Shown here in pieces: positions 26,301-34,671 of a DNA stretch of 64,000 bases. Both the position numbers and the translations under genes were made by a program. Position 1 is the first letter of the stretch. Every line of letters starts with the position of its first letter. Under the pieces are notes generated by a model. It was not told where the DNA came from. It searched no databases and was given only the letters and a program-made list of their open reading frames with translations. Source of the stretch: Micromonospora sp. MA102 (GTDB taxonomy: Bacteria; Actinomycetota; Actinomycetes; Mycobacteriales; Micromonosporaceae); NCBI RefSeq assembly GCF_025460765.1, contig NZ_JAMWEG010000008.1, positions 62,001 through 126,000 on the forward strand, given 5' to 3'.

Positions 26301-27371
26301 ATGACGAAGATTGACGATGTCGCCCGCCTGGCCGGGGTGTCGACGGCCACCGTCTCCCGGGCGCTGCGCGGCCTGCCGACGGTCTCGGCCGCGACGCGCC
26401 GGCGGGTCCTCGCCGCCGCCGAGCAGCTCCAGTACGCGGTCTCGCCGAGCGCCTCCCGGCTGGCCGGCGGGAAGACCGGCACGGTGGCCGTGGTGGTCCC
26501 CCGGATCACCCGCTGGTTCTTCGGCACCGTGGTCGAGGCGGTCGAGGACTACCTCCACCAGAACGGCTACGACCTGCTGCTCTACAACCTGGGCGGGCGG
26601 GAGCAGATCCGGCAGCGGGTGCTGCACCCGGCCAGCCTGCACAAGCGGGTGGACGCGATCATCCTGGTCGCCACCCCGCTGCGCCCGGCCGACCTGACCG
26701 CGCTGACCAGGCTGGCCCTGCCCGGCGTGACCATCAGCTCCGGCAGCGGGGTGCCCGGCTGGCCCTGCGTCCGCATCGACGACGTGGCCGCGGCGCGGAC
26801 CGCCACCCGGCACCTGCTCGACCTGGGCCACACCCGGATCGCGCACATCTCCGGCGACCCGGACGACGAGCTGGCCTTCACCACCCACCTGGACCGGCGG
26901 CGCGGCTACGAGGAGGCACTGCGCGCCGCCGGACTCCGGCCCGACCCGAGCCTCGACGTCGAGTCGCAGTTCAACGTCGACGGCGGCACCCGGGCGACCG
27001 CCGAGCTGCTGGCCCGGGGCGAGCCGCCGACCGCCATCTTCGCCGCCTGCGACGAGATGGCGATGGGCGCCATGACCGCGCTGCGCGACGCGGGGCTGCG
27101 GGTGCCCGAGGACGTCAGCGTGATCGGCATCGACGACCACGACCTGGCCGGGGTGCTGGGGCTGAGCACCATCGCCCAGCCGGCGGCGGAGCAGGGGTTG
27201 CTCGCCGCCCGCATGCTGCTCGACCCGCTGGGCGGGCGGGTCGCCAGCCCGTACGCCGGGCTGGTGCCGGCGCCGCGCGACCCGGACGCCGACCCCCGGT
27301 CGCCGGCCTCGGTGATCCTGCCCACTCGCCTGGTGGTGCGCGAATCGACCGCGCCGCCCCGGGCAAACTGA
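26301..27371 (+). CDS. LacI family regulator
   Basis: The 356-residue regulator has an N-terminal LacI helix-turn-helix (TKIDDVARLAGVSTATVSRAL) with hinge helix SPSASRLAGGKTG. The ligand-binding domain includes IFAACDEMAMGAMTALRDAGLRVPEDVSVIGIDDHD and ends at an extended, Pro-rich insertion before LPTRLVVRES. It likely controls the upstream importer and the downstream alpha-glucosidase through the TGnAAnCGnTTnCA site at 22738. ATG with GCGGGGA upstream. Confidence 0.9.
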   Translation: MTKIDDVARLAGVSTATVSRALRGLPTVSAATRRRVLAAAEQLQYAVSPSASRLAGGKTGTVAVVVPRITRWFFGTVVEAVEDYLHQNGYDLLLYNLGGREQIRQRVLHPASLHKRVDAIILVATPLRPADLTALTRLALPGVTISSGSGVPGWPCVRIDDVAAARTATRHLLDLGHTRIAHISGDPDDELAFTTHLDRRRGYEEALRAAGLRPDPSLDVESQFNVDGGTRATAELLARGEPPTAIFAACDEMAMGAMTALRDAGLRVPEDVSVIGIDDHDLAGVLGLSTIAQPAAEQGLLAARMLLDPLGGRVASPYAGLVPAPRDPDADPRSPASVILPTRLVVRESTAPPRAN

Positions 27372-27407
27372 TCAGATTCGTCCCGTACGCACGACAGGGA
27401 GAAGGCG

Positions 27408-29051
27408 CTGAACACCGACGCGACGCAGGAGACCCCGGCCACCGGCTGGTGGACCGAGGCCGTCATCTACCAGATCTACCCGCGCTCGTTCGCCGACGCG
27501 AACGGCGACGGGATCGGCGACCTCCCCGGCATCACGGCACGCCTCGACCACCTCAGTGAGCTGGGCGTCGACGCGATCTGGCTGTCGCCGTTCTACCCCT
27601 CCCCGCAGGCGGACGCCGGCTACGACGTGGCCGACTACCGGGACGTCGACCCGCTCTTCGGCACGCTGGCGGACGCCGACAAGATGATCGCCGAGGCGAA
27701 GGCGCGCGGCCTGCGGGTGATCGTCGACCTGGTGCCGAACCACACCTCGTCGCGGCACCGCTGGTTCCAGGCCGCCGTCGCTGCCGCGCCGGGCAGCCCG
27801 GAGCGGCAGCGTTACATCTTCCGGGACGGCAAGGGCCCGCAGGGCGCCGAGCCGCCGAACGACTGGGAGAGCGTCTTCGGCGGGCCGGCCTGGACCCGGC
27901 TGCCGGACGGCCAGTGGTACCTGCACCTCTTCGACACCGGCCAGCCCGACCTCAACTGGGGCAACCCGGAAGTGCGCGCCGAGTTCCTGGACATCCTCCG
28001 GTTCTGGCTGGACCGGGGCGTCGACGGGTTCCGGGTGGACGTGGCGCACGGCCTCATCAAACAGGCCGACCTGGCCGACTGGCAGGAGCCGCAGGAGATC
28101 CTCTCCGGCCAGGAGGTGGACAAGCCGCGCCCGCCGATGTGGGACCAGGACGGCGTGCACGACATCTACCGCGAATGGCGGCGGCTGCTCGACTCCTACG
28201 ACGGCGAGCGGATCCTGGTCGCCGAGGCGTGGGTGGAGCCGGCCGAGCGGCTGGCCCGCTACGTGCGGCCGGACGAGATGCACCAGGCGTTCAACTTCGA
28301 ATACCTGCTGGCCGCCTGGTCCGCCCCCGCCCAGTACGCGGTGATCACCCGCTCGCTGGAGGCCACCGACTCGGTGGGGGCCCCGACCACCTGGGTGCTG
28401 TCCAACCACGACGTGGTCCGGCACGCCTCCCGGCTCGGGCTCGCCGTCGGCGGCGGCCGCCCCAACGGCATCGGCATCGGCGACCCGCAGCCGGACGCCG
28501 CGCTCGGCCTGCGCCGCGCCCGGGCGGCCAGCCTGCTCATGCTCGCCCTGCCCGGCTCCGCCTACCTCTACCAGGGCGAGGAGCTGGGGCTGCCGGAGCA
28601 CACCACGCTGCCCGACGAGGCCCGGCAGGACCCCACCTGGGAACGCAGCCTGCACACCCAGCGCGGCCGGGACGGCTGCCGGGTGCCGATCCCGTGGGAG
28701 GCCGACGCGCCGTCGTACGGCTTCGGGCCGACCGACGCGAGCTGGCTCCCCCAGCCGCCGAGCTGGGCCGAGTACGCGCTCGACCGGCAGCGCGGCGTCG
28801 ATGGCTCGACCTACGAGCTGTACCGGACGGCCCTGCGGCTGCGCCGCGAGCACGGCCTGGCGCGGGGGCCGCTGCGGTGGCTCTCCTCCGGCGACGAGGT
28901 GTTGACCTTCACCAACGGCGGGCTCACCGTGCTGACCAACTTCGGCGCGGAGCCGGTGCCGCTGCCCGCCGGCGCCGAGGTGCTGGCGTCCAGCGCCCCG
29001 CTGGACGACGACGCCGTCCCGACCGACGTGACCGTCTGGTACCGCGCCTGA
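27408..29051 (+). CDS. GH13 alpha-glucosidase, apparently initiated at CTG
   Basis: From CTG at 27408 the protein is 547 residues. The GH13 oligo-alpha-glucosidase motifs are complete: AVIYQIYPRSFADANGDGIGD, VDLVPNHTS, DGFRVDVAHG (nucleophile Asp), VAEAWVEP (acid Glu) and SNHDVVRH. The frame has a stop at 27369-27371 and no ATG, GTG or TTG until the GTG at 27627, which would delete the first barrel elements. CTG at 27408 has GGGAG 6 nt upstream. The enzyme would split imported alpha-glucosides or maltose to glucose in the cytoplasm. A terminator follows. Confidence 0.88.
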   Translation: MNTDATQETPATGWWTEAVIYQIYPRSFADANGDGIGDLPGITARLDHLSELGVDAIWLSPFYPSPQADAGYDVADYRDVDPLFGTLADADKMIAEAKARGLRVIVDLVPNHTSSRHRWFQAAVAAAPGSPERQRYIFRDGKGPQGAEPPNDWESVFGGPAWTRLPDGQWYLHLFDTGQPDLNWGNPEVRAEFLDILRFWLDRGVDGFRVDVAHGLIKQADLADWQEPQEILSGQEVDKPRPPMWDQDGVHDIYREWRRLLDSYDGERILVAEAWVEPAERLARYVRPDEMHQAFNFEYLLAAWSAPAQYAVITRSLEATDSVGAPTTWVLSNHDVVRHASRLGLAVGGGRPNGIGIGDPQPDAALGLRRARAASLLMLALPGSAYLYQGEELGLPEHTTLPDEARQDPTWERSLHTQRGRDGCRVPIPWEADAPSYGFGPTDASWLPQPPSWAEYALDRQRGVDGSTYELYRTALRLRREHGLARGPLRWLSSGDEVLTFTNGGLTVLTNFGAEPVPLPAGAEVLASSAPLDDDAVPTDVTVWYRA

Positions 29052-29059
29052 CAGCGGCG

Positions 29060-29094
29060 AGGAGGGGTTCCCTTTTACCAGGGGCCCCTCCTCA
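29060..29094 (+). terminator. Terminator between alpha-glucosidase and convergent MFS gene
   Basis: A 9-bp outer stem (29060-29068 with 29086-29094) encloses a further short CCC/GGG pairing and a TTTT-containing loop. It overlaps the last bases of the MFS gene. Confidence 0.65.
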
Positions 29095-30507
29095 CAGGCG
29101 GTCGGCGCGGGTGTGCAGGAGGTCGTGGACCGACTCGATGTCCCCCGGTGAGGTGCGGGCGGCCAGCCAGTACATGAACCCCGTCGGGATGAAGAAGAGC
29201 TGGAACGCGGCCAGCCCGACGGCGTAGTTCAGCGGCGGCGGGAAGGCCGCCCGCAGCGCCCCGAAGGCCACCCCGACCAGCCCGTTGCCGGCCGCCCGGC
29301 CGACCCCGTTGACCAGGTTGCCGAGGCTGTAGACCGTGCCCCGGTGCTCCGGCGGGTTGACGTCGGCGATCAGCGCGAACCAGTTGGGCGAGTTGGCCGA
29401 GGTGAGCGCGAGGGCGATCACGGCGGTGAGCAGGCTCAGCCCCACCGTGGGCTCGGTGAACACGCTGCTCAGCACCGCCGCGATGACCGCGCCGGAGCTG
29501 CCGCCGTCCGGCACGTCGATCCGGATCGGCACGAGGAACAGGACCAGGTAGAACGGCACGGCCGCGAGGATGCCGACGGCCGCGACCAGCGCCCGGCCGC
29601 TCGGCGTACGCCGTTGCAGCGCGTCGCCGGCCAGGCCGCCCACGATGGAGAGCACCCCGCCCAGCTGGAACAGGGTGGCGAAGACGCTGCCCACCACCAC
29701 GGCGGTGGCGGCCGAGTAGCCCTGCGCCTCGGCCCGCTGGCTGAACAGCACGGGCAGCCAGACCAGCGAGCCGAAGGCGGCCTGCGCGGTCAGCCCCTGG
29801 AGGACCAGCCAGCGGTTGGTCCGCCGGGCCAGGATCCGGGGCAGGTCGGCGCGGCTGATCCGGTAGTCGTACTCGCCACCGGCGTCGAGCGCCGCGGCCA
29901 GCTCCGGCTCGCTCTGCCCGCGCCGGATGTCGTACGTGAACAGGTAGGCCACCGTGGCGAGCAGGCCGACCGCCGTGAGCACCAGGAACGGCCGCCGCCA
30001 GTCCGTGGCGCCGAGCAGGCCGCCGGTCAGTGTGCCGGCGAGCGTGCCGACGCCCTGGGACAGCCCCCAGAAGCTCATCACCAGGCCCCGGCGGCGCGGC
30101 GAGATCAGGTCGGTGACCACGGAGAAGCCGACCGAGCCGACCGCGCCCAACCCGATCGCGGCGACGAGCTGGGCGGCCAGGAACGCCGGGTAGTGCTGGG
30201 CCAGCGCGCTGCCCCCGGTGCCGGCCGCCCAGATCAGCGTGCCGACCATGAGCAGCGGCTTGCGGTCGGTCCGGTCACCGACGTACGCCCAGGCCACCGC
30301 GGCGACCGCGCTGACCAGGAAGCTGACCGCGGTGACCAGGCCGAGCAGCCGCTGCGACACCCCGAGCGCGCCGGAGATCGGCCCGTACAGCGGCGGCACC
30401 AGGCCGATGGCCACGTTGTCCAGCGAGGCGAGCACCACGAACACCACCACGCTGTAGAACCGGTGCCCCGCGTTCCCCCGCCGGGAGACCCTCGTGCCGC
30501 TGCTCAT
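29092..30507 (-). CDS. MFS transporter, spinster/sugar-porter-like
   Basis: The 471-residue protein has 12 predicted membrane helices. The MFS signature between helices 2 and 3 is AWAYVGDRTDRKPLLMVG. SFWGLSQGVGTLAGTLTGGLLG is the helix 5 motif. It resembles spinster-like and sugar-porter proteins. Co-orientation and a 70-nt gap after xylB suggest it imports a pentose or handles an overflow product of that pathway. Start set at the ATG at 30507; an in-frame TTG lies 12 nt upstream. No clear ribosome-binding site. Confidence 0.82.
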   Translation of the reverse strand: MSSGTRVSRRGNAGHRFYSVVVFVVLASLDNVAIGLVPPLYGPISGALGVSQRLLGLVTAVSFLVSAVAAVAWAYVGDRTDRKPLLMVGTLIWAAGTGGSALAQHYPAFLAAQLVAAIGLGAVGSVGFSVVTDLISPRRRGLVMSFWGLSQGVGTLAGTLTGGLLGATDWRRPFLVLTAVGLLATVAYLFTYDIRRGQSEPELAAALDAGGEYDYRISRADLPRILARRTNRWLVLQGLTAQAAFGSLVWLPVLFSQRAEAQGYSAATAVVVGSVFATLFQLGGVLSIVGGLAGDALQRRTPSGRALVAAVGILAAVPFYLVLFLVPIRIDVPDGGSSGAVIAAVLSSVFTEPTVGLSLLTAVIALALTSANSPNWFALIADVNPPEHRGTVYSLGNLVNGVGRAAGNGLVGVAFGALRAAFPPPLNYAVGLAAFQLFFIPTGFMYWLAARTSPGDIESVHDLLHTRADRL

Positions 30508-30576
30508 GCCGGGCAGCAAACCAGGCGGAGATCACGGCGGGAACACGACCCGCCGGTCAACCGCCCGGGCTCCGGT

Positions 30577-32025
30577 TCACTCCGGCAGCCGGTCGACGAT
30601 GCGCTCCCGGGCCTCCGCGTAACGGGCGCGGATGGCGGGGACCGGCTCACCGGCGTACTCCTCGGTGTCGCCGACCGACCAGGTGGGCGGCGCCGCACCG
30701 CCCAGGGCGACCCAGGCGGCCTGGCGGGCGGCCCCGTCGGCGACGTACTCCCCGGGCGGGGGCACGACCACGGGACGGCCGAAGACCTGCGGGGCGATCC
30801 GCCGCACGGCGGCGGAGCGGGCCCCGCCGCCGACCAGGATGATCCGGTCGGCGCGGGCGCCCTGCGCGGTCAGCGCGTCGAGGCCGTCGGCGAGCGCGCA
30901 GAGCATGCCCTCGACGGCGGCCCGGGCCAGGTGCGCCGGGGTCGAGGTGCCCAGGGTGAGGCCGTGCAGCGCGCCGGTGGCGGTGGGCCGGTCCGGGGTC
31001 CGTTCCCCCTCCAGGTACGGCACCATGACCAGCCCGCCGGCACCGGGCGGGGCGGCCAGCGCCAGCTCGCTCAGGGTGGCCAGGTCGACGCCGAGCAGCG
31101 TGGCGGCGGCGTCGAGCACCCGCGCGGCGTTGAGCGTGCAGACCAGCGGCAGGAACCGGCCGGTCGCGTCGGCGAAGCCGGCCACCGCCCCGCTCGGATC
31201 GGCGGCCGGCGTGTCGGCGACCGCGAAGACGGTGCCCGAGGTGCCGATCGAGACGACCACGTCGCCCGGACCGGCCCCGGCGCCGAGCGCGGCGGCGGCG
31301 TTGTCGCCGGTGCCCGGCCCCAGCAGGACCGGGCCGCCGGGGCCCGCGCCGGCGTCGAGCGCCGCCGGGTCGAGGTGGCCGGCCACCTCGGCCGGGCCCA
31401 GCACGACCGGCACCCGCAGCCGCCGGCCGAAGGCGCGTTCCAGCAGGTCGAGGCGGTACTCGCCGGTGCGGGGCGACCAGTAGCCGGTGCCGCTGGCATC
31501 GCCGCGGTCGGTGCGCAGCGCGCCCAGCCCGGGTGCGCCGGCCAGCCGCCAGGTGAGCCAGTCGTGCGGCAGGCAGACGGCGGCCACCCGGTCGGCGTTG
31601 GCCGGCTCGTGCCGGGCCAGCCAGCGCAGCTTGGTGGCGGTGAAGCTGGCCACCGGCACGGCGCCGGTCGCGTCGGCCCAGAACCGGCGGCCGGCCTCCC
31701 CGCCGCCGGCCTCCTCGACCAGCTCGCGGGCGGCGTCGGCGGAGCGGGTGTCGTTCCAGAGCAGCGCCGGGCGGACCACCTGCCCCGCCTCGTCCAGGCA
31801 GACCATGCCGTGCTGCTGGCCGCCGACCGCGACGGCGGCCACGCCGGCCAGCCCGCCGGCCTCGGCGACGGCTGCCCGCAGAGCGTCCCACCAGGCGTGC
31901 GGGTCGACCTCGGTGCCCTCCGGGTGCGGCGCGCGGCCCTGCCGGACCAGCGCGCCGGTCTCCGCGTCCCGGATCACCACCTTGCAGGACTGGGTCGACG
32001 AGTCGATCCCGGCGACGAGCGGCAT
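30577..32025 (-). CDS. xylB: Xylulokinase
   Basis: The 482-residue FGGY kinase phosphorylates D-xylulose to xylulose-5-phosphate. N-terminal [39 protein letters not shown], and C-terminal [16 protein letters not shown] and [22 protein letters not shown] are the family motifs. Asp in [11 protein letters not shown] is near the catalytic base. It starts 11 nt after xylA and is part of the same unit. Confidence 0.95.
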   Translation of the reverse strand: MPLVAGIDSSTQSCKVVIRDAETGALVRQGRAPHPEGTEVDPHAWWDALRAAVAEAGGLAGVAAVAVGGQQHGMVCLDEAGQVVRPALLWNDTRSADAARELVEEAGGGEAGRRFWADATGAVPVASFTATKLRWLARHEPANADRVAAVCLPHDWLTWRLAGAPGLGALRTDRGDASGTGYWSPRTGEYRLDLLERAFGRRLRVPVVLGPAEVAGHLDPAALDAGAGPGGPVLLGPGTGDNAAAALGAGAGPGDVVVSIGTSGTVFAVADTPAADPSGAVAGFADATGRFLPLVCTLNAARVLDAAATLLGVDLATLSELALAAPPGAGGLVMVPYLEGERTPDRPTATGALHGLTLGTSTPAHLARAAVEGMLCALADGLDALTAQGARADRIILVGGGARSAAVRRIAPQVFGRPVVVPPPGEYVADGAARQAAWVALGGAAPPTWSVGDTEEYAGEPVPAIRARYAEARERIVDRLPE

Positions 32026-32036
32026 GGCGACCCGCC

Positions 32037-33224
32037 TCAGCGCGCGCCGAGCAGGTGCTCGACGGCGAGCTGGTTGAGCCGGACGAAGCCGTAGCCCTGC
32101 GCACCGGCCGCCTGCGGATCGAACTCCTCGAACGCGGCCCGGTCGGCCAGCAGGTCGGCGTAGCTCTCGCCCGAACCCAGGGTCGGGGCGGCGAGTTCGG
32201 AGACCTTGCTGGCGGCCAGCGCCTCGGCCACCTCCGGATCGGCCCGGAACGCCGCGGCCCGCTCCTTGAGCAGCAGGTAGGTGCTCATGTTCGCCGCCGC
32301 GGAGGCCCACACCCCGCTGATGTCCTCGGTGCGGGAGGGCTTGTAGTCGAAGTGCCGGGGGCCGTCGTACGCGGGGCCGCCGTTCGGGCCGCCGTGCTCC
32401 AGCAGGTCGACCAGGGCGAACGCGTTGAGCAGGTCGCCGTGCCCGAAGACCAGGTCCTGGTCGTACTTGATGCCGCGCTGCCCGTTGAGGTCGATGTGGA
32501 ACAGCTTGCCCTGCCAGAGCGCCTGGGCGATGCCGTGCGCGAAGTTCAGCCCGGCCATCTGCTCGTGGCCGACCTCGGGGTTGAGGCCCACCAGCTCCGG
32601 GCGGGCCAGGGTGGAGATGAACGCGAGCGCGTGGCCGACGGTGGGCAGCAGGATGTCGCCACGCGGCTCGTTCGGCTTGGGTTCGATGGCGAAGCGCAGG
32701 TCGTAGCCCTGGTCGACGACGTACTGGCAGAGCAGGTCGACCGCCTCGCGGTAGCGGTCCAGCGCGGCGCGGATGTCCTTGGCCAGGTCGTACTCAGCGC
32801 CCTCCCGGCCGCCCCACATGACGAAGGTGCGGGCGCCGAGTTCGGCGGCCAGGTCGACGTTGCGCAGCACCTTGCGCAGCGCGTAGCGGCGTACCGAGCG
32901 GTCGTTGCTGGTGAAGCCGCCGTCCTTGAACACCGGGTGGGTGAAGAGGTTGGTGGTGACCATGGGCACCACCAGGCCGGTCTCGTCGAGGGCCTTGCGG
33001 AACCGGGACAGGTGGGCGTCGCGGGTGGCGGCGTCCGCGCCGAACGGGACGAGGTCGTCGTCGTGGAAGGTGATCCCGTACGCGCCCAGCTCGGCCAGCC
33101 GGTGGACGGCCTCGACGGCGTCCAGGTCGGGCCGGGTCGCGTCGCCGAACGGGTCGCGGGCCGTCCAGCCCACCGTCCAGAGACCGAAGGAGAACTTGTC
33201 CGCGGGGGTGGGACGGGGTGCCAT
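32037..33224 (-). CDS. xylA: Xylose isomerase
   Basis: The 395-residue class I (actinomycete-type) D-xylose isomerase converts xylose to xylulose. It shows the catalytic His in [14 protein letters not shown], the metal ligands in [13 protein letters not shown] and [18 protein letters not shown], and [10 protein letters not shown]. Length matches the short Streptomyces type. It is the first gene of xylA-xylB-MFS and is driven by a near-consensus promoter overlapping an inverted repeat. Divergent to the ROK regulator. Confidence 0.97.
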   Translation of the reverse strand: MAPRPTPADKFSFGLWTVGWTARDPFGDATRPDLDAVEAVHRLAELGAYGITFHDDDLVPFGADAATRDAHLSRFRKALDETGLVVPMVTTNLFTHPVFKDGGFTSNDRSVRRYALRKVLRNVDLAAELGARTFVMWGGREGAEYDLAKDIRAALDRYREAVDLLCQYVVDQGYDLRFAIEPKPNEPRGDILLPTVGHALAFISTLARPELVGLNPEVGHEQMAGLNFAHGIAQALWQGKLFHIDLNGQRGIKYDQDLVFGHGDLLNAFALVDLLEHGGPNGGPAYDGPRHFDYKPSRTEDISGVWASAAANMSTYLLLKERAAAFRADPEVAEALAASKVSELAAPTLGSGESYADLLADRAAFEEFDPQAAGAQGYGFVRLNQLAVEHLLGAR

Positions 33225-33253
33225 GGGGACCTCCGGGTGGTGGTGTCGTCCGC

Positions 33254-33300
33254 AATTTGTTCAGTGGTTGAATTAAATGACCCCGCTGTGGCAGTGTCAA
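33254..33300 (-). promoter_or_regulatory. xylA promoter overlapped by XylR/ROK-type operator
   Basis: On the minus strand, TTGACA (33295-33300), 17 nt, TTTAAT (33272-33277) is close to consensus. The inverted repeat TTCA-GTGGT-TGAA (33260-33272), extending with partial symmetry over 33254-33278, begins at the -10 and covers the start site. A ROK repressor bound there would block xylA and could also affect its own gene. Confidence 0.72.
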
Positions 33301-33303
33301 GGG

Positions 33304-34536
33304 GTGACCAGCCCCAGCACCGGCGGCGCGGTCCGCCAGGGCAGCCTGCGCGAGCTCAACCTCGCCGTCGTGCTCCGGCGGATCGCCACCGCCGACCGAC
33401 CGCCGTCCCGCGCCGGGATCGCCGCCGGGACCGGGCTGACCCGGGCCACCGTCTCCGCCGTCGTGGACGACCTCATCGCCGGCCGGCTGGTCGCCGAGGC
33501 GGAACCCGCGCCGCGCACCGGGGCCGGGCGGCCCGCCCGCGGGCTGGTGCTCGCCTCCGACGGGCCGGCCGGGCTCGGCCTGGAGGTGAACGTCGACTAC
33601 CTGGCCGCCTGCGTGGTCGACCTCACCGGGGCGGTCCGGCACCACCTGGTGCGCCGCGCCGACCTGCGCCCGGTCTCCCCCGCCGACGCCCTGGAGCGGC
33701 TCGCCGCCCTGGCCGCCGAGGCCCGCGCCGCCGCCGTACGCGACGGGCTGACCCTGGCCGGCGCGGCACTCGCCGTGCCGGGCCTGGTCGACGACGGCGG
33801 CCTGGTCCGGCTCGCCCCCAACCTCGGCTGGCGGGACGTCGACGTGCCCGCCCTGCTCGCCGGACGCCCGCTCGCCGAGCCGGTCGCCGGCATCCCCTCG
33901 CTGGTGGTGGACAACGAGGCCAACCTGGCCGCCCTCGGCGAGCTGCACGCCGGCCCACCCGGCTCGACCAGCTTCCTGCACATCACCGGCGAGATCGGCA
34001 TCGGCGCCGGGATCGTGCTGGACGGGGTGCTCTACCGGGGCGCGCGCGGCTGGAGCGGCGAGATCGGTCACATCCCGGTGCAGCCGCAGGGGCGGCCGTG
34101 CCGCTGCGGCGGCCAGGGCTGCCTGGAGCGGTACGCGGGCCAGGAGGCCATCCTGGCCGCCGCCGGCCTGACCGGCGCCGACCTGCCCGCGGACACCGCC
34201 GCCACCCGGCTGGCCGACCTCGCCGGGGCGGGCGACCCGGCCGCGCTGACCGCCCTGGCGGACGCCGGAACGGCGCTCGGAGTGGCCGTGGCGGGCGTGG
34301 TGAACCTGCTGGACCTGGACACCGTGGTGCTCGGCGGCGGATACGCCCCGCTCGCCCCCTGGCTCCGCCCGCCGGTGGTCGCGGAGATCTCCCGGCGCGT
34401 GCTCACCGCCGCCTGGTCCCCGGTGACGGTGCGCCCGGCGGCGCTCGGGGCGCGCTCCGCGGCGGTCGGTGGGGCCGCCTCGGTGGTCCGCCGGGTGCTG
34501 GACCGGCCGGTCACCTGGCTGGCCGGAGCAGGCTGA
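33304..34536 (+). CDS. xylR: ROK family transcriptional regulator (XylR-like)
   Basis: The 410-residue regulator has an N-terminal winged-helix domain (RQGSLRELNLAVVLRRIATADRPPSRAGIAAGTGLTRATVSAVVDDLIAG). The ROK domain carries the zinc motif CRCGGQGCLERYAG and the ATP/sugar motif GEIGIGAGIVLDG. It probably represses xylA-xylB in the absence of xylose. GTG at 33304 was chosen by comparison with typical N-termini; the ATG at 33277 in the same frame is possible. No good ribosome-binding site precedes either. Confidence 0.88.
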   Translation: MTSPSTGGAVRQGSLRELNLAVVLRRIATADRPPSRAGIAAGTGLTRATVSAVVDDLIAGRLVAEAEPAPRTGAGRPARGLVLASDGPAGLGLEVNVDYLAACVVDLTGAVRHHLVRRADLRPVSPADALERLAALAAEARAAAVRDGLTLAGAALAVPGLVDDGGLVRLAPNLGWRDVDVPALLAGRPLAEPVAGIPSLVVDNEANLAALGELHAGPPGSTSFLHITGEIGIGAGIVLDGVLYRGARGWSGEIGHIPVQPQGRPCRCGGQGCLERYAGQEAILAAAGLTGADLPADTAATRLADLAGAGDPAALTALADAGTALGVAVAGVVNLLDLDTVVLGGGYAPLAPWLRPPVVAEISRRVLTAAWSPVTVRPAALGARSAAVGGAASVVRRVLDRPVTWLAGAG

Positions 34537-34576
34537 CCGCAGCGCTCCTCCATGGGCTTCCGGCGCCCCCGCTCGG

Positions 34577-34582
34577 TACGCT
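34577..34582 (+). promoter_or_regulatory. -10 element before the PP2C leader ORF
   Basis: TACGCT fits TAnnnT and would start a transcript near 34589, about 40 nt before the 14-codon leader ORF. Confidence 0.4.
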
Positions 34583-34626
34583 TGCCGCCAGGCAACAAAT
34601 CCGCGATCGAGGAGTGCACCGACAGC

Positions 34627-34671
34627 ATGCGCACGGTTCGACAGACCGAAGCGCCCCGCCACCGGCGATGA
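34627..34671 (+). CDS. 14-codon upstream ORF coupled to the PP2C gene
   Basis: MRTVRQTEAPRHRR then TGA. Its stop overlaps the PP2C ATG as ATGA (34668-34671). GAGGAG at 34609-34614 lies 12 nt before its ATG, whereas the PP2C ATG has no ribosome-binding site of its own. It therefore looks like the entry point for ribosomes. Being short, it could also be chance. Confidence 0.4.
   Translation: MRTVRQTEAPRHRR

Noticed and set aside
32055..34667. An 871-codon upstream extension of the PAS-GAF-PP2C protein
   Set aside because: It runs antisense to xylA and out of frame with the ROK gene, with no domain similarity. The protein-like part begins at the ATG at 34668.
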